DNA of 64,000 nucleotides, taken from contig NW_017264193.1 in assembly GCF_001619985.1 (NCBI RefSeq), positions 1,617,726 through 1,681,725 on the forward strand, written 5' to 3'. The notes beneath the pieces were generated by a model. The model made no database searches and was not told the origin of the DNA. It was given only the letters and a program-made list of their open reading frames with translations. A program made the position numbers and the translations under genes. Shown piece by piece: positions 35,764 through 46,184 of this stretch. The DNA is from Xylona heveae TC161 (lineage: Eukaryota > Ascomycota > Xylonomycetes > Xylonales > Xylonaceae). Every line of letters begins with the position of its first letter. Positions within the stretch are counted from its first letter, which is position 1.

Positions 35764-38012
35764 ATGTCCCAGCCTAGCTCCAACAATAGCCAGTCGCGCC
35801 AGTCGACCTCTTATCCATCTCCCCATTCATATCCATCGCCCTCAATGTCTGCCTACGCGTATCCGCCGCCGCAGCAAACGCCGCAGCAGCCGGGCACTCC
35901 TCAGTCTGGTGCTGAGCCCTATCGCGCCTCGCCGACCGCGTCTCACGTCTCGCTTCCTTCCCTAAATCTTCCTCCTATCCGCTCCATCGATCCTCAGCAG
36001 GCACAGCAGCAAGCGCAGTCTCAGCAGGTTCAGGCTCAGGTGCAAGCTCAACAGCAGCAACCACCTCAAGCCCGGCCACAGCCTCCCGGTCAGGCCCCAA
36101 TGGGTTCTCCCTTGCCACCGCCTGTCGCACCCATGGGTGTCTATTACCCTCCCCCTCAACCGCATGCTTATCCTCCGCCTGGCCAGCACCCGGGCATGGC
36201 CATGTCTCCCCACAGTCGGTATCCCATTCCTGCTCCCGATGGAAGAATTATGTCCGGAGGACGACACAAGAAGGAGATTAAGCGAAGGACGAAAACCGGT
36301 TGCTTGACTTGCCGTAAGCGGAGAATAAAGGTATGTAGTGATGCACTGTCGTTGTTTATTGTCTTTTGTTTGGTTTTGAGAGACGCGAATTTGAGCAGCG
36401 GAGAATAAAATAAAGCTATCGCTAGCTCTGCTGCTTGCCTTGCCGATGCCGAGATCTCTCTCGAATGGCGTCGGTTATCGCCAAGCGATTCGCTCCCCTG
36501 CCGCGTGGAGGCGAGAGCCATGCTTGGATCAGATGCGGCTCACCTGTCGTGGAACTTTTACAAATCGCTGACTGAGATACCCTGTTCTTCTAGTGTGACG
36601 AAGCTCATCCCACCTGCCGAAACTGTCAAAAGAGCAAGCGCGAATGTTTGGGCTACGATCCCATTTTCAAGAGCCAGCCTGGTCCCGCCGCTATCCAACC
36701 TGCTCCGAGCACGGTGTCGGCGGCATTGACGGCGGCCGTCGCGCCCCAGATGCCTCCTGCTCCCTCGCCTTACGCGCCTCCACCCCATGGCTACGCTCCG
36801 GCCGTGAGCGCCGCCTATGCACCGGCTTTGCCTACTGGAGTCAGCTCTCCTGCGACGTCGGTTGAGCCTTACGACTATGCGGCTGCGATTGATCCAGCAC
36901 TGGAAGCTTCGGCACCACCGCTCCAGGTGCCGCCGACGGGATATGAGAGCGTCGGTGGTTATCGTCCAGACCTGAAGGGGGTGTTGGGCAGTGCGAGCCC
37001 GTACTCGGCGGCTGCAACCGACACGCAGAATCAGAGAGGTGGCGCTACCCCTCCCCAGCCCATTCCCATGCAAGAGCCGTCTGGTGACGGTTGGACTATG
37101 AATACGGGCATCGCTTACACGCCTGCAAAGCCTATTAAGATCGATGACCTCCTTGCCGCCGGAGGTGACGTTCCGTCGTCGCTCGTACCTCCTCCCGGCG
37201 AGCAGCCGGCAGTCGAGTTCGCCCCCGCCACCGTGGACCGCATCAAGGAATTCTTCACCACTGTCTATGCGCCAGCCATTGACCGATTTTTGGAGTCGCG
37301 CTGGTTCCAGGTGCACGGTCTTGCGCGATTAGTGAGCGACAAGCGTTTGTTCGAAATGTTTGGAAAGTTGATTGAAAGTATTCAGAGCGGCTCTCCGCAC
37401 ATCCAGGATCTAGGTGCTTCGGTGCCGCTGCCGACGTTTGAGGCAAGGATTGTTTGGCACTTGATAACTATGTGTCGCTCCGCTGCCCCCAGCGATGTTA
37501 CTGACATGCAGGGCAAGTCAGCCTCCTATGATCCTGAAGTGATTGGCCTGCAAGAGACCATTTGCCGAGTGGTCATCCTTGAGCACCTCCTGAATTGGCA
37601 AAAGCTGGAGAAGAACCCACTTGGTTTGACTGAGGATGGCCCCAAGGTCACGCAACCGTATGAGCCACAGCGCGTGCAGGAGCGTGATTTCTGGCGTCTT
37701 ATGGGCGAGTTCTTGACTTTGCGCGATGACGAGGGCACCTCTGCCAATACCCTCAGTGCTTGCCGAAATTTGCTCGAGGAGCTGGAAAACCGCGACGTCA
37801 TTTACTCTATTGCTATTGCTTCGCATCTTGGCAGTCGGTCTCCCGAATTTCCCGATAATGTGCAGCCAATTGGCAACGAGGAACTCAGCCCTAAAACAAA
37901 GTTGTTCGTCGCAAAGAAGTTTATTGAAGATGAAGCCATGGGCAAGGGCATGACCCAGGTTATTCAACGCATCTGCATGATGGCAACCTGGTCTTGGCGA
38001 GTTGCCAAATAA
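35764..38012 (+). CDS. Zn(II)2Cys6 transcription factor, OefC-like
   Basis: Two exons, 35764-36330 and 36594-38012, 661 residues. Residues 1-170 are Pro/Gln/Ser/Tyr-rich with Gln repeats, a likely activation region. The DNA-binding cluster is KRRTKTGCLTCRKRRIKCD then HPTCRNCQKSKRECLGYDP (six Cys, about 180-215), preceded by a basic stretch. After a Pro/Ala-rich linker, the C-terminal region DRIKEFFTTVYAPAIDRFLE through RICMMATWSWRVAK is a helical fungal-specific regulatory domain. The zinc cluster and this domain resemble A. nidulans OefC, whose overexpression gives a fluffy, non-sporulating colony; this is from memory and unverified. The intron is 263 nt, the longest in the window, and falls exactly between the second and third Cys groups. 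Retaining it ends translation soon after. Confidence 0.85.
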
Positions 38013-39077
38013 GGAGAACTGACTAGAAATGCAAATACGGGTTTATTTTTTCTTTCTTCTGCTCTCTTCTTCTTGACTGAATGGTCACCGGTATTAGTCA
38101 GGATTACGCAACTGTGTAATTGTTTTTCCTTTTTTTTTATTTCCATTTAAAAAAAAAGCGGATTGAAATGATGGCTTATCGGGGCAAAATATAAAGTGGG
38201 AAACAGGATTCCAATGACGCTCACAGGAGCTCTTATTTCCATCTTATCTACTACTTGGCATTGCGCAGCACAAAAATGGATATGGTGGTCGGTTGCTCTA
38301 TGTATTTTTTCCCCCTCTTCTTTACATTTTATCTATGGCGTTAGTAGCTACGTATCTCTTTGTCTCTACAGACAATGTATTATCTCCATCACTAGCTGGT
38401 CGTCATCGTCGTCCTGGATTTTTTACTTCTGATTTGTACCTTTTCTTTTTCCGTTCCCCTTACAACCGCATCCTCGCAAACTCTAGCAGTCGTGGTATTT
38501 GTGTGATGCCGTTGTCTTGGTTAGCGATTCAGCGGATCAGCGGATCTCTAATGATCCTTGGTTTGATATGCTCGTCAAGAGACGATTTTTTTTTTCCTTC
38601 GTTTTTTCTTTCAAAGGCCGACTAGTCCCGCTTGCTCATCCCTAACCTACATAGGTACCTAGGTTGCTGGCTTCTTGACTGTCTACTTTCCCTAATAAAC
38701 CCGCCGTGTGCCACTCGAGAACGAGAGTTCAAAAATTTACGGGGATCTGGGCAGGCTTAGTGCAGACCTTGTTCTTTTTTCCTTTTAGTATCTTGTCTCG
38801 AGATTGTCGGGCTCAAGGGTACTTGCGCATTAGACTATTCAATCTCTTTCGAGATCACCTTTTCTTCCGTTAGATTAGAAGTGGCACAGCAGGCGGTCTA
38901 GTTGGGTGCAAAATATATGCAGTACTATCCTTATTTCGTGGTCCAACTCTGGAAAAAGAGAATTATTCTACAAATATAGTATCTATGAGCCTATCTGCTT
39001 CCGCATGAGACTAGGTAGGTTATTAAAATGCTGATATATCAGGTGTTTCAAACGCCCATCTACTGTTAAAAGGTCTT
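38013..39077. other. Intergenic between convergent genes
   Basis: About 1.07 kb between two stop codons, with T-rich and A-rich runs (38130-38160, 38585-38610). Apparent frames are hydrophobic only because of poly-T composition. No gene is called. Confidence 0.5.
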
Positions 39078-40347
39078 CTATGCAATCTTCTCGCCCTCAA
39101 GACTGGATCGAGCACCGAGCCATACCCGACCACTTTCGTAGGCGCCCAAGTACAACCCGCTACCGAGCGCGGTCCAGACGCCACGAAGAGCGCCTCCGCG
39201 CCATAGCCCACGCATGCCCTCGCTGCGCAAAATCTCCTTTCCAATGGCTATGGCACCAGGTCTCTGTTGATGATGCTTTTGCAGAGCTTCTTTCTCCTGC
39301 TGCCGAAGCAAGATAGGGTTGTTGCCAGAAGCTTGCATCTCTGCTTTCCGCTGGTGATGGTAATGATTCGGGTGATGGGAATCTGGAGAAGCGGGCGCGG
39401 TATCGCCAGACGAAATTGCAGCGGCAGCAGCAAGCATGATGCGTGTCTTCACCACGTCAATTGGTGTAGTGACTACAGCAGCGACAGAGCCTGCACTTCC
39501 TGCACTGACGGCAGTGATTACACCAGCTTCAAGCAACGTGCCTGTGGCGAGATGATTATCGGATCTATACTTCTTGATTCTGTCTCTCAAATGCTCAAAC
39601 ATGGGAAATTGCATGGCTGTGAACGGAAGATTACGCGCAACCAGCGCGCCGTACCCGCTCCATAGCTGTGAAGGGCGCTTGAAGCGTCGTAGGGCTTGAA
39701 GTGTTGCATTTGAGTTGATACGGGAGTATATCGTTGATGAAGTGGCTGCTGCAGAAGAAGATGCTGAAGATGTGGATACCATTTGCGCATTTTGCTTGAG
39801 TACCTCGGCGGGTGTAAGAATAAAGCAGCTGACAGATTCGGCGACGGCGGATGACAGGGAATGGATGACGGCTTGGGGAAGAAGCGGAGATGAGCCAGAG
39901 GAGCTCGATGAGGAGGATATTGATGGGTTATGCTGGCTCAGAATGGACTTGACACCTTCGTATGTAGTGAAGAATGCTCCTGCTGCATGTGTACCAAACG
40001 TCGAGGAAATGCGTTAGCAATCTGACTTGATAAGAAAGGTAGCGAGGCCGAAGTGGAAGTTTCGTACATGAAGGTAAAGTAGCTAAAATGACACTTCCTA
40101 GGCCTTGATAGACCCCGCGAAATAAGGCAGACCTGTTGACTGCTCCATTGTTGCTGGTATATAGCCGTTTGTAGTCGGGCGACTGCAATCGGGTCTTGAT
40201 TGTATCGAGCGGATAGACGAGAAGATCGACTGTAAATGCTGCGATTGCGCCGGCCTGAATGATAGCATTGGGTTAGCGGTGAATCATGAGGGACGTAGAA
40301 ACTATGCAAGTACATACCAGCAATATATCTGTGTTTGTATTAGACAT
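39078..40347 (-). CDS. Mitochondrial carrier, S-adenosylmethionine (Pet8) type
   Basis: Three exons: 40347-40318, 40254-40068 and 39982-39078, 373 residues. The first exon codes only MSNTNTDILL; joining gives ILLAGAIAAFTVDLLVYPLD. The three tandem carrier modules each carry P-x-[DE]-x-x-[KR]: PLDTIKTRLQ (about 25), PAEVLKQNAQ (about 130) and PIDVVKTRIM (about 246). PLDTIKTRLQS in repeat 1 and P(A/T)EV.KQ in repeat 2 are typical of the Pet8/SLC25A26 S-adenosylmethionine carriers, which exchange SAM for S-adenosylhomocysteine across the inner membrane. Two loops are expanded: poly-Ser after repeats 1 and 2, and a His/Gln-rich loop in repeat 3 (SHHPNHYHHQ). This makes the protein longer than yeast Pet8 (284). 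Substrate assignment is by motif only. Divergent from the DUF3824 gene. Confidence 0.85.
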
Positions 40348-41917
40348 TGACAGAGCTATTCGAGATTCAATATAGCTAAGCAAGTGGTTTTGGGTTTTGG
40401 GACTGGAAGGAAAGTACAAGACAGTAATGACGTTGATAGACTTATCTGATGGTGATAAAATTAAGATCTTATCTACGAGATTATTCACACGTGCGTCGAT
40501 CTTGGAGCCGATCACCCTTAGTCATCATGAAAGTCCATCTCAACTCACTCACTTTGGCGGTCAAGGTAGCACCAGCAACAGTGCTTCCCACAAGTATTGT
40601 TATTGGCAACATATTTTCAGAGATGTATTAGTATGGCGCTGGCAGACCGCTAGAGTGCAATGGCAAAGGTCAATTGGATGAGATCAATATGCTCGGTAAC
40701 ATTGCACGGCTTTACGGAGTATGGTCTTGCTAGGCTAACTTCGCCAGGACACTCTTTGCGTGACGTAAATCAAGTTGCAAATCGAAAAGGTCACAATGAC
40801 ACACATGATGTTTTCACATCTGCACATGCTTTTTCATTGATTGTCTTTGAGGATGCATGTACGCGTTGCATGACTTTGATTCTCTGGTTATAATTCCGAG
40901 TTGTCTATTTCAGCGCATATGGTTACAGCAGAACCAAGGGATAGGGACGCCCTAGTCGCGGGCCCTCGGTTACGACCCACGGCTCTCTTTCTTACGTGCT
41001 CGGTGACAGCGCCGTGGGAGGGGAAATCAGCCATAGACGAAAAGAATAGATATGGACCCCGAACTTTAGGCGATCCGGGGAACAAGTGACTTAGTTTTGA
41101 CAGCTTATTTTCATGCTGATGATTTACAAGTTTATCGCATCAGGAAACAGTAATCAGCATGTTCTGGAATTCCTGTGAGCTCTTGGAACGGTTTCGAAAC
41201 GGGACTTGTGGGATAGATTTCTTGGCTGCCCCATATGTGTCTTTGCTCTGTCGGTTGGTTGCTGGTGAATGGCCACTCGGAGTTGAGTGGAGGAGGTTGG
41301 GTCGCGGTTTCATGCACGCCGTCGTCATCAGTCCTCGCCGCCAACCAGAGGCCACAAAATGAATTCATTTGACCGGTTTGGAGAACACTCGGCCCGCTAC
41401 ATATGAGCACAGCAGCATATATTTGGGGCTTTCCTTGGGCGCAGTCAAGGGCTCACAAGCCACATCATTCATCCTTTTTTGCTATCATTATTACATGATT
41501 ACCCCTCTGATGTCCTCTTCCTTGCTGTTCTTCGCTCGATCTTATTCGTCAACAGGCCCTTGACTCCGAGACTCCCCATTCACTTTCCACCGGGGCTTGC
41601 GTCAGGCTGCAGGGCCGACTGTTCCTTCAATTGCTTATCACATTAGCCCACCCTCAATCCCGCTTCTTGCTCTTTCCCCCACCTCATTCATCTCACCCGT
41701 CAGACTTACTTATCCTAATATATATCTCACAGCGCTCACGTCATTTCTTTCTCAACTTCTTTTTTTTGTCACGCAACATCCAAACACAATAATCAACGCG
41801 ATATTCTTTTGTTATCGGTGTTCTTCACTCTTCGCAACACTCGGATTCAAATCTACATCATATCGCTGAGAAATTCGTCATCGCTTGTGGCGCGGGCTCA
41901 ACCGCTTGAGCTGAATC
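40348..41917. promoter_or_regulatory. Divergent intergenic region, carrier / DUF3824 gene
   Basis: 1.57 kb between diverging start codons. One TACGGAGTA copy lies at 40713-40721. The right third (41560-41900) is pyrimidine-rich and looks like the leader of the DUF3824 gene. Frames starting at 41132-41410 have no domain support. Confidence 0.45.
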
Positions 41918-43881
41918 ATGTCTGAATATTCTTATGATTACGGCGACCGGCGGTATCGTCATAGCCGCCCGGCAACTGAATACTACGAAACAGTCTACCA
42001 AGATCCTTATGCGCCGTATCAGAATCGCCAGCTGGAACTAGTTCATCGTCCTCGTCAAGAGAGCGACCTCTCCGTTGAGGAGATCCAACGAGACTTTGCT
42101 CCAGGAACTGAATATAGCCGTCGCACCGTAAGAGAAGGATACCCTTCTCGACGTGCTTATTCTCTGGAGCGAGGCCGACGGGGTGATGACTACTATTCTG
42201 CATACTATAGCGATGATCCTCGTCGCTCAACAGGAGGACTCGAAGAGAGGGGTGGTCGCCGGAAACATCGCGAAGAAAAAGGCTCTCATCGACGATCTCC
42301 TTCCCGGGCTCAGGAGTTTGCAGCCGCAGGTGCAGGTGCAGCGCTTGCTATTGGAGCAAAAGAATTGTGGGATCGTCGTGACGGCGAAAAGCGGTCTCGC
42401 TCAAGAAACAAACTTGCCACTGCTGCCCTTGGTATTGCTGGAGCCGCGGCAGGTGATTATGCTCTGAGACAATATACCCGCAGTAAATCCAGAAAGCGGG
42501 AAGAACGTGACGACTACGACTATGATGATGGTCGTTCTGGCAGACCTCGCCCGGAGCGACGCAAGTCAACCGGTGAAAAGGTCCTGGAAGCAGTTGGCCT
42601 TGGCGGCGCGCTTGGTGCTGCGTCAAAACACAGAGGTGGCAGCCGTCATGACCATTATGACGACTATGATGACAGACACGGTCGTCACCGTGGCCGAAGT
42701 GTCGAGAGGAACGAGAAGATTGAACAAGCCGTCAAAGCAGCAGTCACAGCTGGTGCGATCGAAGCATTTAGGAGCCGCAAAGAGGCTGGGCCTTGGACTG
42801 GAGACAAAGGTCGTAGAGTCCTGACTGCAGCCATTGGCGCAGGCGGCGTCGATGGTCTAGTTGACCGAGACCCCGAGCGTCACAGTAAACGCCACATTGC
42901 GGAAGCAGTCATTGGTGGCTTGGGTGCCAACCGGCTCATCAATGGAGAGCGATCTCGGTCAAGAGGACGCGGACGGAGCCAATCGGGAGACCGCTACTCT
43001 TCCCGCGGCCGAAGCGGCTCGCGTGGTGGTGGCCTCAGAGATCTTTTGGCTGGAGGCGCCGTCGCCGCTGCAGGCAAGAAGCTTTACGATCGTGCTCGAA
43101 GCAAGTCCCGTGGCCGTCGCAGCTCATACAGCAGCGGAAGCGAAAGCAGCCGCAGTCCGCCGCGTCGTCGGTCTCACAGGACTCGCAGTATCGATGGGTA
43201 CGTTGTATAAGCATCTTGCGTTGAAGTGGAGCCGCGAATTGACCGTTTTCGTGTAGTGATCGCGATCTCTATGCCAATGATCGCAGAGTCCGCAATGGCC
43301 GCGGCCGTAGCCGCAGTAGTAGCCGCAGTAGTAGCTCGGATGGATACTCCAGCTCGGAGGAGAATAAGAAACGCAGCAAGCTCAGAGGTAAGGAATTTCT
43401 CACCGCCGGCCTCGCGACGGTGGCCACCATCCACGCTGCCCACAATATCTACAAGACAAATGAAGCTCGCAAGAAACGGCACAAGGAAGTTAAGGAAGGT
43501 AAAATGTCAAAGGAAGTAGCACATCGAAAGAAGCAACAGGCTTTGGTTAAGGATGCCGCTTCGGTTGGATTGGCGGCTCTTGGAATCAAGGGTGCCATGG
43601 CTGAGTGGAAGGAAGCGAAAGAGCAGCGTGAGGAGTGCCATCACTTTGACAGCGAGAGAGAGGAGCGGCGAAGAAAGCACTTGGAACATATGGAGAAGCA
43701 ACGCAGAAGACAAGAAGCCAGGACTAACGGGTATCGTAATTCAGCGCCAGATTTGTCTCGAGCCTACGGACCCGTCTATCAAGACGGCAATCCGTACGCT
43801 GCGGGAGCTATGCCCCCTCCGCCAGTTGGAGCGCCACCGCCGCCTGTCGCCTATGAGGACAGGCGCTACTACGCGGTGTAG
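41918..43881 (+). CDS. DUF3824 protein, Arg/Ser-rich with small-residue helices
   Basis: Two exons, 41918-43197 and 43257-43881, 634 residues. A Tyr/Arg/Asp-rich N-terminus (EYSYDYGDRRYRHSR) is followed by blocks in which Arg/Ser/Asp-rich stretches alternate with Gly/Ala-rich helices: EFAAAGAGAALAIGAKELWD, NKLATAALGIAGAAAGDYAL, AVGLGGALGAASKHRGG, HIAEAVIGGLGANRL and LRDLLAGGAVAAAGKKLYD. These repeated glycine-zipper-like segments flanked by SRSR/RGR runs define DUF3824 of filamentous ascomycetes. The second exon continues FLTAGLATVATIHAAHNIYK and a charged coiled coil, ending Pro-rich (AMPPPPVGAPPPPVAYEDRR). The function of the family is unknown; the pattern suggests membrane-associating or self-assembling helices. 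The intron has donor GTACGT and acceptor GTGTAG, and the join is in phase. Confidence 0.85.
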
Positions 43882-46097
43882 GTCGTCATCATTAATGGCG
43901 GCAGGGGTGCCCGTATGCGCTCTTTGAGATGCTGGGTTAACGAAGATGACGAATGTACGCATTTCCTTTGTTTTACGCATGCAGTGCGAATGAACCATTA
44001 CGACGCACTAGCTCACAAACTCACTGACAAAATGTCAGAACTTAATTGCAAGACTCGATTATTGCATGTTGGGAGGTAGACGTGGGGTCTAGCTTAGTCT
44101 TTTTGACCACTCCTGATCATTGGCATTAGTCTGGAGGTCCGCCTCAGAATGAAGTTATGAAGTTATGAAAATCCCCCTTTTTTATCCTTAACTGTTTTTC
44201 TTGTTCGTTTGATATGTGCAGCAGTACAAATCCTGCGGGGTAGCGCCAGTTCGATTTTACACCCGCTCGGGCCACACAAACGGGTTCTCTAAGGAGTCCT
44301 GGCCAGTGCCGCCGGGGTGGATGTAAGGGACCAGCAAACGTCCGACGGTCTGAATAGCCCGAGCTCGCCATGCAAAAATTACCGGCATTTGTATGGACGG
44401 ACCAGTGGAGAATTAGCTCACAAATCTGTGCCACGGGCATGGATGATAGGCTCGATGGTCGAAAATTGGTGGGGTTCGAAGGGGGGTTGGTGCTATTTTA
44501 CTGGGATGGGGCCTTTTTGATGCAGAAAACCGATGCACATCCGCATGGACAAATTACATTTTTTGCATATGTTGTGTGGCAGCTTTTGCTTCCTGGATCT
44601 TCTTTTTAGCTGTTTTAGCTCTTGTGTCTCTTCTCTTATTGGTCAACATGACGGCTCTTTCAACTGGCTGGGAGGAGATCCACGATAATACAGTTTCTTT
44701 TGCGGCGAGATGTGCAACTGGCCTCTGTCCCACGTCATGTTACACTTTTTCTTGCGCTTTTTTTGTCCGTTTTTCTGCTTTTTTGTTTAGTTTCTAGGCT
44801 TTTGAACTTGTGCATATCTCATACTTTATCACTCTGACTGATGAAATTCGCCTTTGTGTTCCGGCTTCAAAGCTCGACAGCTTGTCAGCTGTCGCTCTTG
44901 CAATTATTAAATGTCAAGTTCACAAATTAAAACAATTGAAAAATTGGAGCGCCCAGAAGTTTCCGGCGAAGGAGATTACCTCGAGCAAGATGTCGTATAA
45001 CTTCAATGGGAAATTGAAAACAAATACCGTGCAAGAGAAAGCACATGGTATTTGGATGCAATACTCANNNNNNNNNNNNNNNNNNNNNNNNNNNNNNNNN
45101 NNNNNNNTGTACATTAAGTGGGTTTTGAAGAATGCATGGCAACAATCCCATCATACAAGAGGCGGTCATCCTTAATATATCTAGAAACCTGCACCCATCA
45201 TTATAGCTACCTTATGCTGCAGAGTATTATAGGTGACGTGATTGATGTATTTGCTGGCAGCTTCGAGCTTCGGCCCTGACATCATCAGAATCCAGGATTA
45301 ATGCTCTTATAGACATAGACCCTAGTCAGTCAAACCACAGGAGACTGTAGTAGACTCTTCCAACGGACCAATGCACATAGACCCTTGCCTCCCTCAAACC
45401 CAGATTTTCAAATCAACTGCAGTGTACGGTGTAAAGGTATCTCTTCCTTGCGAGAGGGCAAATTGGGAGAAATTATAAATCAAATTGGGGCGGTGTGTCT
45501 AAGCTATATTCTTAACACCGTGCACCTGCAGCATTAGGCCGCAAAAACATGCGAGCGAAAGCCGCTTAGGAGAGTATCCTGCAAGGCGACGTCGACATTG
45601 ACGGCAGCAGCGCGGGTCATCGGATGCCTCGGCTTCGTGTCTCTGTTCAGAAATCCAGTGCGGGTTTCGTTTCCCCCGCATGACCTCAAACTTGGCAACG
45701 ATGCGTTTTCCTCCCTGCAACGCCCTCGTACCATAGAAGAGTAATAGCATTGTCTCCGCTATTGCTTTAGCACTGCGTATCATGATGATCTACCATTGCA
45801 GTTGTTTGACCCTGCTTTGGCCAAAAAGCTTGGTATCTGCTCAACTTCAGATATCTTAATTCATCGAGAAGTATTTGCGCCATTTTTGGCCGTGTAGAGG
45901 CAATATATCTGGAATACTCTTCATGTGGTGATGTTGTCTTATATGTTGTCAAAAATTTTGGGCGCAGGACTGGGTTGTCCGAATGGGTAAGAGTCGGTGT
46001 GTGTGAAGGGAGGTGAATAAACGGCCCAGAACGTTGAACTGCGGGAGACAGCAATGTGGTACTTATATTATTTTTGTGCATCTCTTCTCAACGAACA
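43882..46097. other. Intergenic region containing the assembly gap
   Basis: 2.2 kb between the DUF3824 gene and the initiator tRNA. Only short frames without domains. The flank of the gap at 45068-45107 is AT-rich. A small tandem duplication of GAAGTTAT occurs near 44148-44166. The 94-residue frame at 45499-45783 (minus strand) starts with ATG but has no recognised similarity and is not called. Confidence 0.5.
45068..45107. other. Assembly gap (40 N)
   Basis: Forty unknown bases mark a scaffold join. The true size may differ. Nothing can be said about content. Confidence 0.99.
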
Positions 46098-46169
46098 AGC
46101 GACATGGCGCAGCGGAAGCGCGCCGGGCTCATAACCCGGAGGACCTTGGATCGAAACCAAGTGTCGCTA
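46098..46169 (+). tRNA. tRNA-iMet: Initiator tRNA-Met (CAU)
   Basis: A 72-nt intronless cloverleaf. The acceptor AGCGACA pairs with TGTCGCT, with discriminator A. The D arm is GCGC-AGCGGAA-GCGC. The anticodon arm is CGGG-CTCATAA-CCCG with anticodon CAT. The T arm is CTTGG-ATCGAAA-CCAAG. Initiator hallmarks are all present: A1-U72 at the end of the acceptor stem, three consecutive G-C pairs (GGG/CCC) in the anticodon stem next to the loop, and ATCGAAA in place of TTCRANN in the T loop (A54, A60). It starts protein synthesis as Met-tRNAi with eIF2. It lies alone in an intergenic region, with a Pol III terminator just behind it. Confidence 0.97.
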
Positions 46170-46177
46170 ATTCAAAA

Positions 46178-46184
46178 TTTTTTT
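46178..46184 (+). terminator. Pol III T-run terminator
   Basis: Seven consecutive T residues begin 9 nt after the initiator tRNA and fit the normal RNA polymerase III stop signal. Confidence 0.9.

Noticed and set aside
38196-38625. Hydrophobic frames downstream of the Zn2Cys6 gene
   Set aside because: Hydrophobicity comes from T-rich 3' flanking sequence; no start context or conserved features.
45499-45783. 94-residue minus-strand frame starting with ATG
   Set aside because: No domain, Cys/Arg-rich composition looks random, and no supporting splice or promoter features.
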